NCBI GenBank assembly: GCA_031286065.1
Contig: JAITUZ010000036.1
Location: forward strand, 1 to 42,762
Length of the DNA stretch: 42,762 nucleotides
Origin: Candidatus Methanimicrococcus odontotermitis
GTDB taxonomy: Archaea > Halobacteriota > Methanosarcinia > Methanosarcinales > Methanosarcinaceae
Direction: 5' to 3'
Below are positions 9,052 to 17,128 of this stretch, one piece after another. The notes beneath the pieces were generated by a model. The model saw only the letters and a program-made list of their open reading frames with translations. It was not told the origin of the DNA and did not search any database. The number at the start of each line of letters is the position of its first letter. The stretch's first letter is position 1. A program made the position numbers and the translations under genes.

Positions 9052-9156
9052 ATGAAAGACACAAAAAAAACTGATTCAAAACCTGCAAAATCAAGCCCGG
9101 CAACGAAAGAAACACCCAAAAAATCAGGCTGCGGATGCGGCTCAAAAAAGAAATAA
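9052..9156 (+). CDS. 34-aa Lys-rich microprotein with CGCG tail
   Basis: A short frame with a good ribosome binding site (AAAGGAGAG, 9036-9044, eight bases before ATG). The peptide is Lys/Ser/Pro-rich and disordered-looking, then ends KKSGCGCGSKKK. Two Cys spaced by one Gly suggest metal or persulfide binding, but two thiols alone are a weak case. A TATA-like stretch (AATTTAATATACA, about 8969-8981) lies upstream. I do not recognise the family; the strong Shine-Dalgarno site and clean composition are the support for it being real. Confidence 0.5.
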   Translation: MKDTKKTDSKPAKSSPATKETPKKSGCGCGSKKK

Positions 9157-9215
9157 TTGATTTTTTGAAAAATTCGGTCGATTTTAAAAAAATGAAAAAC
9201 ATTTTGCCGAAAAAA

Positions 9216-9382
9216 TCAGGCAAATGATTCTTTTTTTACATTTTTGCCGCCGCCAAAAAACCAGGCGGCATTAGAGTCAAACTCGTCAGTGGATGAGTCC
9301 TTGATGTTATTTCCGGCAGCTTCTTTCAAGGCGCCGAAGTCTTTTTGAGAGGGAAATCAAGCCTTTGAACTTGCTCATTCAT
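9216..9382 (-). pseudogene. Small gene interrupted by a one-base frameshift (about 55 codons if repaired)
   Basis: ATG 9382 opens a frame (MNEQVQRLDFPLKK) that stops after 18 codons at 9326. A five-A run on the coding strand (9342-9346 on the plus strand is TTTTT) lies between it and a second frame running to 9216 that reads DFGALKEAAGNNI, then a Ser/Asp-rich stretch, DSNAAWFFGGGK and a basic end. One extra A joins the two into a coherent 55-residue protein. A TATA-like CATAAATA (9402-9409, minus sense) sits about 25 bp before the ATG, compatible with a nearly leaderless mRNA. Either a recent pseudogene or a sequence error; an alternative is translation from an internal TTG. Family not recognised. 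Confidence 0.4.
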
Positions 9383-9601
9383 TTTATCGTTTTCTACTGT
9401 ATTTATGTGAAAACAAAGCTTCGAAGGCTTCTTTGATCTATGTGCTGAAAAAGTGGATCATCTTCCTGAATAATAAATTAGGTGGGTTGTACCATATGTG
9501 AATACTTCTTATTTGTTTTAATTTTGAAGAAAATGAAATAAATTAAAATTGATTTCGGTGCATATAAAATTTTTATTCATAAGATATAACAAACTAACCG
9601 A

Positions 9602-9646
9602 GAGATAGTATCTCAATGTAATAAACGAGAGGTATTTTATATATTA
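9602..9646 (+). promoter_or_regulatory. Palindrome and TATA box upstream of the SMP-like gene
   Basis: GAGATA-G-TATCTC (9602-9614) is a perfect dyad. It is followed by TTTTATATATTA (9635-9646), a TATA element predicting a start near 9670, about 60 nt before the next ATG (9731). The dyad sits where an archaeal regulator could bind upstream of the BRE/TATA. The remaining DNA from 9383 to 9600 is A/T-rich and shows nothing else. Confidence 0.4.
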
Positions 9647-9730
9647 TGCAAAATAATTAAGATTGCCTTAATTTATCAGTAGAATAATAATTAGACTGAC
9701 GAATTGAGATCAAAAATGGAGGAAAATTTT

Positions 9731-9859
9731 ATGACAAACAAAACACCCATGTCAAAAGAAGCGGCCGCCAGAATTCAATCAAACTCTGCAAAAAGCGGAA
9801 CAAATCAGAGTTTTGCAAAAAGAGCCCAAAGCGCCGCTGACAAAAATAACAAATCTTAA
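9731..9859 (+). CDS. 42-aa SMP (seed maturation protein)-like small protein
   Basis: The peptide contains KEAAARIQSNSAKSG followed by SFAKRAQSAADKN. This is the pattern of the small SMP/LEA-related peptides found in fungi, bacteria and some archaea (EAAxRIQS...FAxRAQSAA). It is hydrophilic, Ala-rich and probably unstructured in isolation. ATG 9731 follows a strong GGAGG site (9719-9723), and a TATA box lies about 60 nt before the presumed leader. LEA-type proteins are linked to desiccation or stress tolerance; that is family knowledge and not shown here. A perfect 12-bp hairpin follows the stop codon, so it is a compact monocistronic unit. Confidence 0.65.
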   Translation: MTNKTPMSKEAAARIQSNSAKSGTNQSFAKRAQSAADKNNKS

Positions 9860-9866
9860 TCCTGAA

Positions 9867-9896
9867 AATAAGAAGAAGGTCAAACTTCTTCTTATT
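9867..9896. terminator. Perfect 12-bp hairpin between convergent units
   Basis: AATAAGAAGAAG (9867-9878) pairs perfectly with CTTCTTCTTATT (9885-9896) around a six-base loop. It lies eight bases after the stop of the SMP-like gene and before the end of the opposite-strand HPP remnant, so it could end transcription from both sides. Confidence 0.55.
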
Positions 9897-9910
9897 CAAG
9901 AGAACTGTTT

Positions 9911-10165
9911 TTAAACACAATACAAAGGCAATAAGACTTTTTTGGATCCTGCGAGTATGAAAACGCAAATCAGTCCGAGCAGACACATGAGAATCGGAAC
10001 TGCCGGAGCCGGCACAAGCCCTGCTGCAAATGCCGCCGCCGGCGGATGTTCAAATCCGAACAGCGCCATCAGCAAAGTCGAGAGGAAAACGGCCAATTCG
10101 CAGAACAGAACCGTATAAACAAAAGCTGGGTCGGATCCTTGAACCGAAATGTTCGCGTAAAACAC
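9911..10165 (-). pseudogene. C-terminal remnant of an HPP-family membrane protein
   Basis: The 84-codon frame (GTG start at best) has three hydrophobic segments. The middle one ends FGFEHPPAAAFAAGL, the His-Pro-Pro signature that names the HPP family, followed by the family's last helix (CLLGLICVFILAGSKKVL). Normal HPP membrane domains have about 150-170 residues with four to five helices. The N-terminal half is missing, and the upstream codons (to a stop near 10219) do not look like the family. No ribosome binding site is seen. Best read as a truncated pseudogene, although a short functional variant cannot be excluded. Confidence 0.5.
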
Positions 10166-10268
10166 ACAAATCCGACGGTTGCGCTGATCTACCGGATATC
10201 TGCAAAGATATCAAAAAAGGAATAACAGAGAAAAATCTCTGTTTTTTAAGTTTCGTTTATTTTTCAAA

Positions 10269-11903
10269 TTAAGGCATGTCCATGCCCATACCCGGGTCCA
10301 TGCCGCCCATACCCATTCCCGGAGCGCCCTGGGATTTGGTGGTCGCGATCACGTCGTCGATTCTGAGAATCATGACGGCGGATTCAGTGGCTGCGTTGAT
10401 GACCTGAGTTTTCACGCGGAGCGGTTCGACAACGAACTCTTTCCACATGTCGACAACTTCGCCTTTGAAAACATCGAGGCCGGCTGTCTTTAAGCCTTTC
10501 TCGTGGCTGGAGCGGAGATCCATAAGCATGTCAATCGGATCAAGACCTGCGTTTTCGGCAAGTGTCTTGGGGATGATTTCAAGAGCTTCGGCGTAAGCGC
10601 GGACAGCGAGCTGTTCTCTGCCTTCAAGCGTTGCCGCGTACTCGTTGAGCCTGAGTGAAAGCTCGACTTCGGGAGAGCCGCCGCCTGCGACAAGTTTCTT
10701 GTCTTCGATGACGACACCGACAACTCTGAGAGAGTCTTCAAGAGCCGTTTCAACGCTGTCGATGACATGGTCGGTACCGCCGCGGAGAAGGATGGAAACG
10801 GATTTCGGGTTCTCACAGCCGGTAACGAAAATCATGGCGTCGCCGGAAATTTTCTTTTCTTCAACGAGCGCGGCGTAGCCGAGGTCGGCCGTACCGATTT
10901 CATCGAAGTTGGAAATCAAAGCGGCACCGGTTGCGCGGGCAAGTTTTTCCATGTCGCTCTTCTTGACGCGGCGAGCAACCATGAGTCCGGCCTTTGCGAG
11001 GAAGTGCTGCGCCATGTCATCAACGCCTTTTTGAACGAAAACGACATTTGCGCCGCTGTTAATGACTTTGTCAACGGTGGCTTTGATCATGGCTTCTTCC
11101 TGGTCGAGGAAAAGCTGAAGCTGGTCCGGTGAGGTGATTGAAATTTCAGCGTCGATTTCAGTGTCTTTGAGTTCGATGGCTTCATTGATTAAAAGAATCT
11201 TAGCGTCTTTGACCATTTCGGGCATGTTGCTGTGAACACGCTCTTTGTCAATGATCATGCCTTTGATGAGTTCGGAATCTTCGACACGGCCGCCGACTTT
11301 CTTGACGACGTTGATCTGTTCTCTGTCGACCTGTTTTTTGCCGTTCACATCGTCAACGATGCTGGTGACAGCTTCAACGGAGATTTTTGCCAAAAGTGCT
11401 TTAGAGGATTCCGCGCCTTTGCCGGTAATGGCGGTGGACGCGATGCTGGTTAAAAGTTCAACATTGGTTTCGTCGACATCTTTCGCAAGTCCCATAACGA
11501 GCTCAACGGCTTTGGCGGCGGCGAGCCGGTAACCGGATGCGATAACAGTCGGGTGGATGTCCATGTCGATAAGGTCTTCCGCTTTCTTTAAAAGTTCGCC
11601 TGCGACAACAGCCGCGCTTGTCGTGCCGTCGCCGACTTCTTCGTCCTGCGTTTTGGAAACTTCGACGATCATTTTTGCGGCGGGATGTTCAATGTCCATT
11701 TCTTTCAAAATGGTCGCGCCGTCATTTGTAATTGTAACGTCGCCCATGGAGTCGACAAGCATTTTGTCCATGCCTTTGGGACCGAGCGTCGTTCTGACCG
11801 CTTCGGCGACCGCTTTGGCGGCCATGATGTTGTTGCTCTGCGCATCTCTTCCGCGGGTGCGCTTGCTTCCGTCTTTTAAAATGAAAATGGGTTGTCCTGA
11901 CAT
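10269..11903 (-). CDS. Thermosome (group II chaperonin) subunit
   Basis: A full-length 544-aa archaeal chaperonin subunit that folds proteins in an ATP-driven two-ring cage. Seen: [11 protein letters not shown] (about 39-49) and GDGTT (91-95) of the ATP site, the SNMPEM helical-lid region, [10 protein letters not shown], and a Gly/Met-rich C-terminus ([12 protein letters not shown]) typical of chaperonins. The start is supported by AAGGAGA (minus sense, 11911-11917) eight bases before ATG. It is monocistronic; Methanosarcinales often carry several thermosome genes and I cannot tell which this is. Heat-shock control is usual for the family, but no clear operator was identified. Confidence 0.95.
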   Translation of the reverse strand: MSGQPIFILKDGSKRTRGRDAQSNNIMAAKAVAEAVRTTLGPKGMDKMLVDSMGDVTITNDGATILKEMDIEHPAAKMIVEVSKTQDEEVGDGTTSAAVVAGELLKKAEDLIDMDIHPTVIASGYRLAAAKAVELVMGLAKDVDETNVELLTSIASTAITGKGAESSKALLAKISVEAVTSIVDDVNGKKQVDREQINVVKKVGGRVEDSELIKGMIIDKERVHSNMPEMVKDAKILLINEAIELKDTEIDAEISITSPDQLQLFLDQEEAMIKATVDKVINSGANVVFVQKGVDDMAQHFLAKAGLMVARRVKKSDMEKLARATGAALISNFDEIGTADLGYAALVEEKKISGDAMIFVTGCENPKSVSILLRGGTDHVIDSVETALEDSLRVVGVVIEDKKLVAGGGSPEVELSLRLNEYAATLEGREQLAVRAYAEALEIIPKTLAENAGLDPIDMLMDLRSSHEKGLKTAGLDVFKGEVVDMWKEFVVEPLRVKTQVINAATESAVMILRIDDVIATTKSQGAPGMGMGGMDPGMGMDMP

Positions 11904-12462
11904 ATTTATGTCTCCTTAAATTTTGATTATTGGGATATGATTATTAATTGGAATATTTGACAAGTCAATGATTGAGTCAGCGACAGGTCAATTTCTAAAA
12001 ATCCGGTGCGCTGAAGAAAAGCTCAATCCTGCTTCTTCAAACCGCAGCTGAATCAGACTTTTCCGAGATTGTCTTGACATTTCCGATGTGCTTCCCGGAC
12101 CGGCGGTCACTCTTGACATCTGTTTACTCTTTACCGAAAAATGCTGTGAAAAAACGCATTTTCCGGACAAATCGCGGAAAAATTACGTTTTGGAATTGAT
12201 TGAACTTCTATATAAGACAAATGGTTCGATGATTTCAGAAGCGCATTTGAAGAAATGACGAAAAAGGTTTTAATCTGATGAAAACCTATTAAGTTTTCAA
12301 TCGGTCCTTTCTATTAGTTAAAAATGATTCAGATTGAATGTTTCAAATTGAATGTTCAGATGGAAAAATTCTTAATATAAATTTTTCAATTTTCACTTTT
12401 TAGAGCATAATTAATATCAGAACTGATTCTCAAAATTAAATTAAAATGGAGGAGGGTACAAT
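11904..12462. other. Divergent intergenic region (thermosome / citrate synthase)
   Basis: 559 bp between divergently transcribed genes. On the thermosome side only the Shine-Dalgarno is clear; ATTAATAAT (minus sense, about 11936-11944) is a weak TATA candidate. On the other side the citrate synthase TATA is at 12373-12383. A minus-strand open frame at 11988-12170 has no ribosome binding site or family features, so I see no gene here. Confidence 0.4.
12373..12383 (+). promoter_or_regulatory. TATA box of the citrate synthase gene
   Basis: TAATATAAATT in a very A/T-rich stretch. A start about 25 nt downstream gives a leader of about 58 nt that ends in the strong GGAGGAGGG site (12449-12457) before ATG 12463. 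Confidence 0.4.
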
Positions 12463-14064
12463 ATGGAAGACGCAATTAAAGGCACTGAAATCACAATCAG
12501 TCTGGAAGATCTCGGCATGAAGAAAACGGCCGCGGGAGACGAAGCGGAAAGAGCAAAAGACAATACCGCCGCAAAAGGACACGCCGCCGAAGAAATTATT
12601 GAAATCGGAATTGAAGAAGAGACTGTTGAAAAAACAACAGAAAAAGTCGCCGCCGAACAAAAATCTTTCCTGGAGAAATTAGCGAAGCGCTTTGAAGAAA
12701 ACGGACCCATTGACCCCGCACTTTTCGTCAAATACGACGTAAACCGCGGCCTCCGCGACGCTGACGGAAACGGCGTTTTAACAGGTTTGACCGAAATCAG
12801 CGACGTTCAGTCCGGACGTCCCGCCAAAGGCGAAACGGAACACAGCAAAGGCCGTCTATTCTATCGCGGCATTGACATCAATGAGCTTGTCGGCGGCTTT
12901 GTTTCCGAAAAACGTTTCGGTTTTGAAGAAGTCACTTATTTACTGCTGTTCGGAACGCTGCCGACAGAAGACCGGCTGGCGGAATTTAAACAGCTTCTCG
13001 GCTTCTACCGAACGCTTCCGGACAACTTTGTCCGCGACGTTATTATGAAAGCGCCGAGCGAAGACATGATGAACACGCTTGCGAAAAGCGTTTTGACCCT
13101 TTATTCTTATGACAAAAATCCGGATGACACCTCCATTGAAAACGTTCTCCGCCAATGTCTTGAATTAATCGCCCTCTTTCCGGTTATGGCTGTTTACGGG
13201 TATCAGGCGTATATTCACAGGTATGACGGCGTCAGTTTGACGATTCACAATCCGCAGCCGGAATTATCCGCCGCGGAAAATATTCTTTACCTCCTTCGTC
13301 CGGACACCAAATACACCGAACTCGAAGCCCGCCTTTTGGACTTGGCGCTGGTGCTTCACGCCGAACACGGCGGCGGCAACAATTCAACATTTACCTGCCG
13401 CGTCGTCAGTTCGTCCGGAACGGATTCATATTCAGCGATCGCTGCCGCCCTCGGCAGTCTGAAAGGCCCCAAACACGGCGGCGCCAATATTAAAGTCGTC
13501 AAAATGTTTGAAGATATGAAAGCCAATATTTCAGACTGGACCAGTGAAAAAGAGGTCAGTGATTATCTCCGAAGACTCCTGAACAAGCAGGCGTTTGATA
13601 ACGCCGGTTTGATTTACGGAATCGGTCACGCCGTTTATTCTTTAAATGACCCGCGCGCCGATATTTTCAAAAAATTCGTTGAAAACTTGTCAATCGAAAA
13701 AGGGCGCGAGGAAGAATTCAAACTTTACGCGATGGTGGAACGCTTGGCGCCTGACATCATCGGTCAGGAAAAGCGCATTTATAAGGGCGTTTCGGCGAAC
13801 ATTGACTTTTACAGCGGATTTGTTTACAGCATGCTGGATCTTCCGATGCAGCTTTACACGCCGATTTTCGCAATCAGCAGAATCGCCGGCTGGAGCGCGC
13901 ACCGCCTGGAAGAACTCATCAATTCCGGAAAAATCATTCGTCCGGCCTACAACGCTGTCGGAGAACGCCGGCCGTACGTTCCGTTAAAAGACAGAACGTC
14001 CGCTGAAACAGGAATTGTTTTTGAAGACTTCTGCGCGGAAGCTCAAATCAAAAAACAAGAGTAA
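12463..14064 (+). CDS. Citrate synthase with acidic N-terminal extension
   Basis: Condenses oxaloacetate and acetyl-CoA to citrate, feeding 2-oxoglutarate and glutamate synthesis. The catalytic triad is present: H302 in LHAEHGGGN, H389 in GIGHAVY, D448 in NIDFYSG. RLFYRGIDI (131-139), GPKHGGAN (335-342) and RPAYNAVGER near the end are family motifs. At 533 aa it is much longer than usual archaeal (about 380 aa) or E. coli (about 430 aa) enzymes. The segment from residue about 68 (SFLEKLAKRFEENGPIDPALF) resembles the N-terminus of long clostridial citrate synthases. The first about 65 residues are a separate Glu/Ala/Lys-rich segment with no known fold. This suggests transfer from a Firmicutes-like donor plus an added leader. 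The start is fixed by GGAGGAGGG. Confidence 0.92.
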   Translation: MEDAIKGTEITISLEDLGMKKTAAGDEAERAKDNTAAKGHAAEEIIEIGIEEETVEKTTEKVAAEQKSFLEKLAKRFEENGPIDPALFVKYDVNRGLRDADGNGVLTGLTEISDVQSGRPAKGETEHSKGRLFYRGIDINELVGGFVSEKRFGFEEVTYLLLFGTLPTEDRLAEFKQLLGFYRTLPDNFVRDVIMKAPSEDMMNTLAKSVLTLYSYDKNPDDTSIENVLRQCLELIALFPVMAVYGYQAYIHRYDGVSLTIHNPQPELSAAENILYLLRPDTKYTELEARLLDLALVLHAEHGGGNNSTFTCRVVSSSGTDSYSAIAAALGSLKGPKHGGANIKVVKMFEDMKANISDWTSEKEVSDYLRRLLNKQAFDNAGLIYGIGHAVYSLNDPRADIFKKFVENLSIEKGREEEFKLYAMVERLAPDIIGQEKRIYKGVSANIDFYSGFVYSMLDLPMQLYTPIFAISRIAGWSAHRLEELINSGKIIRPAYNAVGERRPYVPLKDRTSAETGIVFEDFCAEAQIKKQE

Positions 14065-14084
14065 TTTCATTTTCTGTTACTTCG

Positions 14085-14126
14085 TTTTCTGTTAAACAAG
14101 AAGACCTTTGTCGGTTTAACAGAAAA
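14085..14126 (+). terminator. 13-bp perfect hairpin after citrate synthase
   Basis: TTTTCTGTTAAAC (14085-14097) pairs perfectly with GTTTAACAGAAAA (14114-14126) across a 16-nt loop, 20 nt after the stop codon. Probable end of the citrate synthase transcript. Confidence 0.5.
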
Positions 14127-14163
14127 ATTAAAAACTTTTGAAATAAAATCATAAAAAGCTGAA

Positions 14164-14200
14164 AAAGGCGGCGCATGAAACGAGTTCTTACGCCGCCTTT
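14164..14200 (+). terminator. Second, GC-rich hairpin downstream of citrate synthase
   Basis: AAAGGCGGCG (14164-14173) pairs with CGCCGCCTTT (14191-14200) around a 17-nt loop and is followed by CTTATTT. Looks like a back-up terminator. Downstream, 14201-14400 contains only another weak dyad (CAGTTTA 14281-14287 / TAAACTG 14302-14308). Confidence 0.45.
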
Positions 14201-14400
14201 CTTATTTGGTTGATTACAAGGTTTTGGGTAATTTCGTTTTTTGTTTTGGATTGGTTACAGGGGTGGGGTTTACTGTTGATCAGTTTATGTTTGGTGGAAT
14301 ATAAACTGAAAAATTGAGTATGATTTTTCTGTATCGGAATCTGATAGAATATGATTCCGGTCTTTTGGCAGGCTTACAGAAAAAACGCTGAAAACTGCCG

Positions 14401-14434
14401 AATGTAAACTGTCATTTCAGAATGAGTTTACATT
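14401..14434. promoter_or_regulatory. 10-bp perfect inverted repeat upstream of the radical SAM gene
   Basis: AATGTAAACT (14401-14410) and AGTTTACATT (14425-14434) form a perfect dyad with 14 bases between. It ends about 20 bp before a TATA box (TCATATATATATTTT, 14453-14467), the normal place for an activator or repressor acting on an archaeal promoter. The same GTTTA/TAAAC core recurs in a weaker dyad at 14281-14308. Confidence 0.4.
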
Positions 14435-14569
14435 ACATCCATTTATTTCATCTCATATATATATTTTGTTTTATTCCTGTTTTAACAGCAACATAAAATA
14501 TAAAACGATGAAACGAATTGATCAAGTAAAATCAAATACGGAAAAACAAGAAAACGGAAAAATAAGAAT

Positions 14570-15592
14570 ATGACACGAAATTTTTCGGAAATTCCGATGA
14601 CAGCGGAAATCAAAGCTTTTTTGCTTTCCATTGGAGCCGCGGACACTGAAGACGAAAAGATGGTTCTGCCGACACTAAAATCGACGGCCGGGCCGAGCGC
14701 GGGAAGTTCCGGCTCTGTTTTTATCGCTTCAAATGGCCGGCGCGTCCGGCTGAATTTAGATAAAAACGCTCCGCTTAAAATTCGAAAAATACCGGGAACC
14801 GCCGATGAAATCGCTGTCTTTTTCCAGGCGGGATCAGATCCCGTTGTCACCGGAAAAATAGAGCCGGCTTTGGCGCACTGCCCTGAGCAGGCGTATCTCA
14901 ATTTGTCCGAAAAATGTATTTTTGACTGCAAATACTGTTCCGTTCCGATTCTTCGGGGACATACAAAAACAAAAGAAGAGACGTTAAAAATTATCAAGGA
15001 CGCTTTCAGCAAAGGAAATGCCAAAGCGATTTCAATCACGTCCGGTGTTGAAAAAACGCCGGAAGGCGAATTGGAACGTGTTTTAGAACTGATGCCGGAA
15101 TTGAAAAAAATGAACGTACCTGTCGGCGTTTCCATTTATCCGGTATCCGGAGGCTCCGAAAAATTAAAAAAAGCCGGCGTTTCGGAAGTCAAATATAATA
15201 TCGAAGCGGCCGACCCTGAAATCTTTAAACGCGTCTGCTCCGACCTTTCCGAAACCGCCGTTTTTGATGAACTTGAAGAAGCCGTCCGCTTGTTCGGCCG
15301 CGGCAAGGTTTTCAGCAACGTCATTGCCGGGCTTGGTGAAACCGATGAAAGTATTGAACGAATGATTGAAAAACTCGCGGATCTCGGCGTGATTTCCTGC
15401 GTTCGGCCGATTTATGAAAATGCGCTTCGAAAAAACGACTGCTTCATGGAACGGCCTTCCAAAGAACGGCTCCTGAAATTGTTTGAAGCGCAGAAAAAGA
15501 TTTCTCAAAAATACGATCTGTGTCCGGAAAAATCCGAGACGATGTGTTCATTATGTACGGGGTGCGATATGGTTCCCGGAAGAGACGGCTGA
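14570..15592 (+). CDS. Radical SAM protein, biotin-synthase-related
   Basis: A 340-aa protein with the radical SAM cluster motif CIFDCKYC (C116, C120, C123), which binds a 4Fe-4S cluster and generates the 5'-deoxyadenosyl radical. Residues 1-105 form an N-terminal domain, and a TIM-barrel region follows with GVSIYP and YNIEAADPEIF, as in biotin synthase-like enzymes. A C-terminal MCSLCTGCD (about 323-331) has three Cys that could hold a second cluster. It resembles the methanogen proteins labelled biotin synthase-related (COG2516-like); the substrate is unknown. ATG 14570 is preceded by weak AAGAAT only, but the TATA box about 110 bp upstream is clear. Monocistronic. Confidence 0.8.
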   Translation: MTRNFSEIPMTAEIKAFLLSIGAADTEDEKMVLPTLKSTAGPSAGSSGSVFIASNGRRVRLNLDKNAPLKIRKIPGTADEIAVFFQAGSDPVVTGKIEPALAHCPEQAYLNLSEKCIFDCKYCSVPILRGHTKTKEETLKIIKDAFSKGNAKAISITSGVEKTPEGELERVLELMPELKKMNVPVGVSIYPVSGGSEKLKKAGVSEVKYNIEAADPEIFKRVCSDLSETAVFDELEEAVRLFGRGKVFSNVIAGLGETDESIERMIEKLADLGVISCVRPIYENALRKNDCFMERPSKERLLKLFEAQKKISQKYDLCPEKSETMCSLCTGCDMVPGRDG

Positions 15593-15601
15593 ATTAAAAT
15601 A

Positions 15602-15970
15602 TTAAAGATAAATAAAAGATTGAGGCGCAGAGTTTACTCCAATATCAGATAAACTTACTGATTTTTCATATTTGCTGATATTTCCTAATTTATAAGCAAT
15701 CGCTTTTTCTTTTCCTTTATAGTAATTATTGTAAAATTCCCGGCTGATTCCGGCATGTTCCGAAGTTTGTTTCCAAACACATTCGGGGTCATCTTCAATA
15801 ATGTCTAAAACATCAGCTTCGCCGACAACCTGCATTACAGGTGAAGTGGCATAAATAATAATTTTACGGACATCTGAACGGCATCGAACCTTTCTGAATT
15901 CGAATTGTTTTTGCCCCGTTAAAATTTTCTCTACATGCTCAGGATTGATTGATAATAACATTCTGCACAT
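15602..15970 (-). CDS. ASCH-domain (PUA-like) protein
   Basis: About 122 aa. It opens LLSINPEHVEKILTGQKQFEFRK, then IIIYATSPVMQVVGEADV, the pattern of ASCH/PUA-like RNA-binding folds (start of strand one, the EFRK basic pair, and the YATSPV strand). The start at 15970 is chosen because GGTGAT lies four bases upstream; other in-frame ATGs are at 15979, 15976 and 15961. It overlaps the 3' end of the GNAT gene by about 30 bp, so the two are coupled. ASCH proteins are thought to bind RNA or modified nucleotides, sometimes in regulators of translation; the specific target is unknown. Confidence 0.65.
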   Translation of the reverse strand: MCRMLLSINPEHVEKILTGQKQFEFRKVRCRSDVRKIIIYATSPVMQVVGEADVLDIIEDDPECVWKQTSEHAGISREFYNNYYKGKEKAIAYKLGNISKYEKSVSLSDIGVNSAPQSFIYL

Positions 15971-17012
15971 CGACATCACCCATTTCTAAAATTTGAATAA
16001 ATTCTTCCGGACTGTAAATAAGGTTATATGGGTAAGTTGAAAATAACCCGTTGTCGGATAATTCTTTATAATTTATATTATGACCTTGACCAAAATAGCC
16101 GTTATAAACCATTTCTATCATGACAACATTACGATTTTGGTCATAAATTCGGAGCAAAGTTTCCGGCGTATATATTGTTTTATTCCCAGCCATTTTTATA
16201 AATTCGGTTGCCGTGATTATTGGATGATTTTGATCTTTAACAACATCAATTTTTGTAATTGTACAATATGATGTCAGCACCGATTTAAATTGTTTTTTGG
16301 GACCGCTAAAAATCCGATATATTCCAACCGGTTCACCGACATAATAATGCATTGAAGAGAACGGTGTTGCAATATAAATTTTTGTTATTCCGTTTCCTGC
16401 TGTTTCTTCTTCAATTTCCGTTTTTGCCCCTTTTAACTCAGAATAGGGAAATAATTTGTCATGATAAGAGTCATAAATCGGGATTAAACCCGCTTTTTTA
16501 AAATTCGGAGAAATAAATGGAAAAGATATGTACGGGTTAGAATAACTAATATCCTGCCGGCTCTTCAAATAGATGCTTTCGCCTCGAGAATTTATTCCAA
16601 CTTTTTTAAAGCCGAATCTTTTAAAAAGACTGACGAGTGATTCATGCTTTTCAAAAACCGTCACATAAATTTCTTCTTTTTTTGTTTCCTGCCAGCGCCA
16701 TAAAGAAACACCCAAAGCTCCTTCCCCTAAGCGTTGTCCTCTGAATCGTTCTGCCAATCGAAGTGTGCCGATTTTAATTCGCGGCCGTGCAGGCAATTCG
16801 CTTGTTTCCAATTCAATCGGCTCATTCTCTTCTTTTAAATAAACAAACGCTCCAATACCTTCATCATCATAAAAAACCATTGCGTTTTCATCAGCTTCAC
16901 TTTTTTTCATAAACCACTCCGAAAATTCTTGATAATCTTCTTTAAGTGAATCAAAGAACGAATCTGATAAATTTACATCTGAAAATTTATACCATTGAAA
17001 TTTTCCAGCCAT
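15939..17012 (-). CDS. GNAT acetyltransferase fused to a PUA-like C-terminal domain
   Basis: A 357-aa two-domain protein. Residues about 1-155 are GNAT-like: LRLAERFRGQRLGEGALG carries the acetyl-CoA binding R/QxxGxG/A signature (about 85-103), and the domain ends in the usual YVTVFEKHESLVSLFKRFGFKKVG. Residues about 190-355 contain IYIATPFSSMHYYVGEPVG, then TSYCTITKIDVV, a PUA/ASCH-like beta pattern. The partner gene downstream is an ASCH protein with a translational overlap, so the pair may act on the same nucleic acid or protein target, for instance acetylation of an RNA or translation factor, or a toxin-like pair. This functional reading is inference; the domains are reasonably clear. Confidence 0.65.
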   Translation of the reverse strand: MAGKFQWYKFSDVNLSDSFFDSLKEDYQEFSEWFMKKSEADENAMVFYDDEGIGAFVYLKEENEPIELETSELPARPRIKIGTLRLAERFRGQRLGEGALGVSLWRWQETKKEEIYVTVFEKHESLVSLFKRFGFKKVGINSRGESIYLKSRQDISYSNPYISFPFISPNFKKAGLIPIYDSYHDKLFPYSELKGAKTEIEEETAGNGITKIYIATPFSSMHYYVGEPVGIYRIFSGPKKQFKSVLTSYCTITKIDVVKDQNHPIITATEFIKMAGNKTIYTPETLLRIYDQNRNVVMIEMVYNGYFGQGHNINYKELSDNGLFSTYPYNLIYSPEEFIQILEMGDVDVQNVIINQS

Positions 17013-17128
17013 TTAATCCCCTTTTGAGTTATATTTAGATAAAACAAATGGAGGCGGATTATATAAAAAATTCGTTTTTCAGAAATACAAAATCTTTAAA
17101 AAAGACATGTAAATGAACAGCGGTTCAT

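Noticed and set aside
8999-9223. 74-codon Phe-rich minus-strand frame
   Set aside because: Antisense of the Lys-rich microprotein at 9052; Phe/Leu richness is the mirror of AAA/AAG codons.
11988-12170. 60-codon minus-strand frame upstream of the thermosome gene
   Set aside because: No ribosome binding site, mixed Ser/Arg composition, no family features; it occupies a promoter region.
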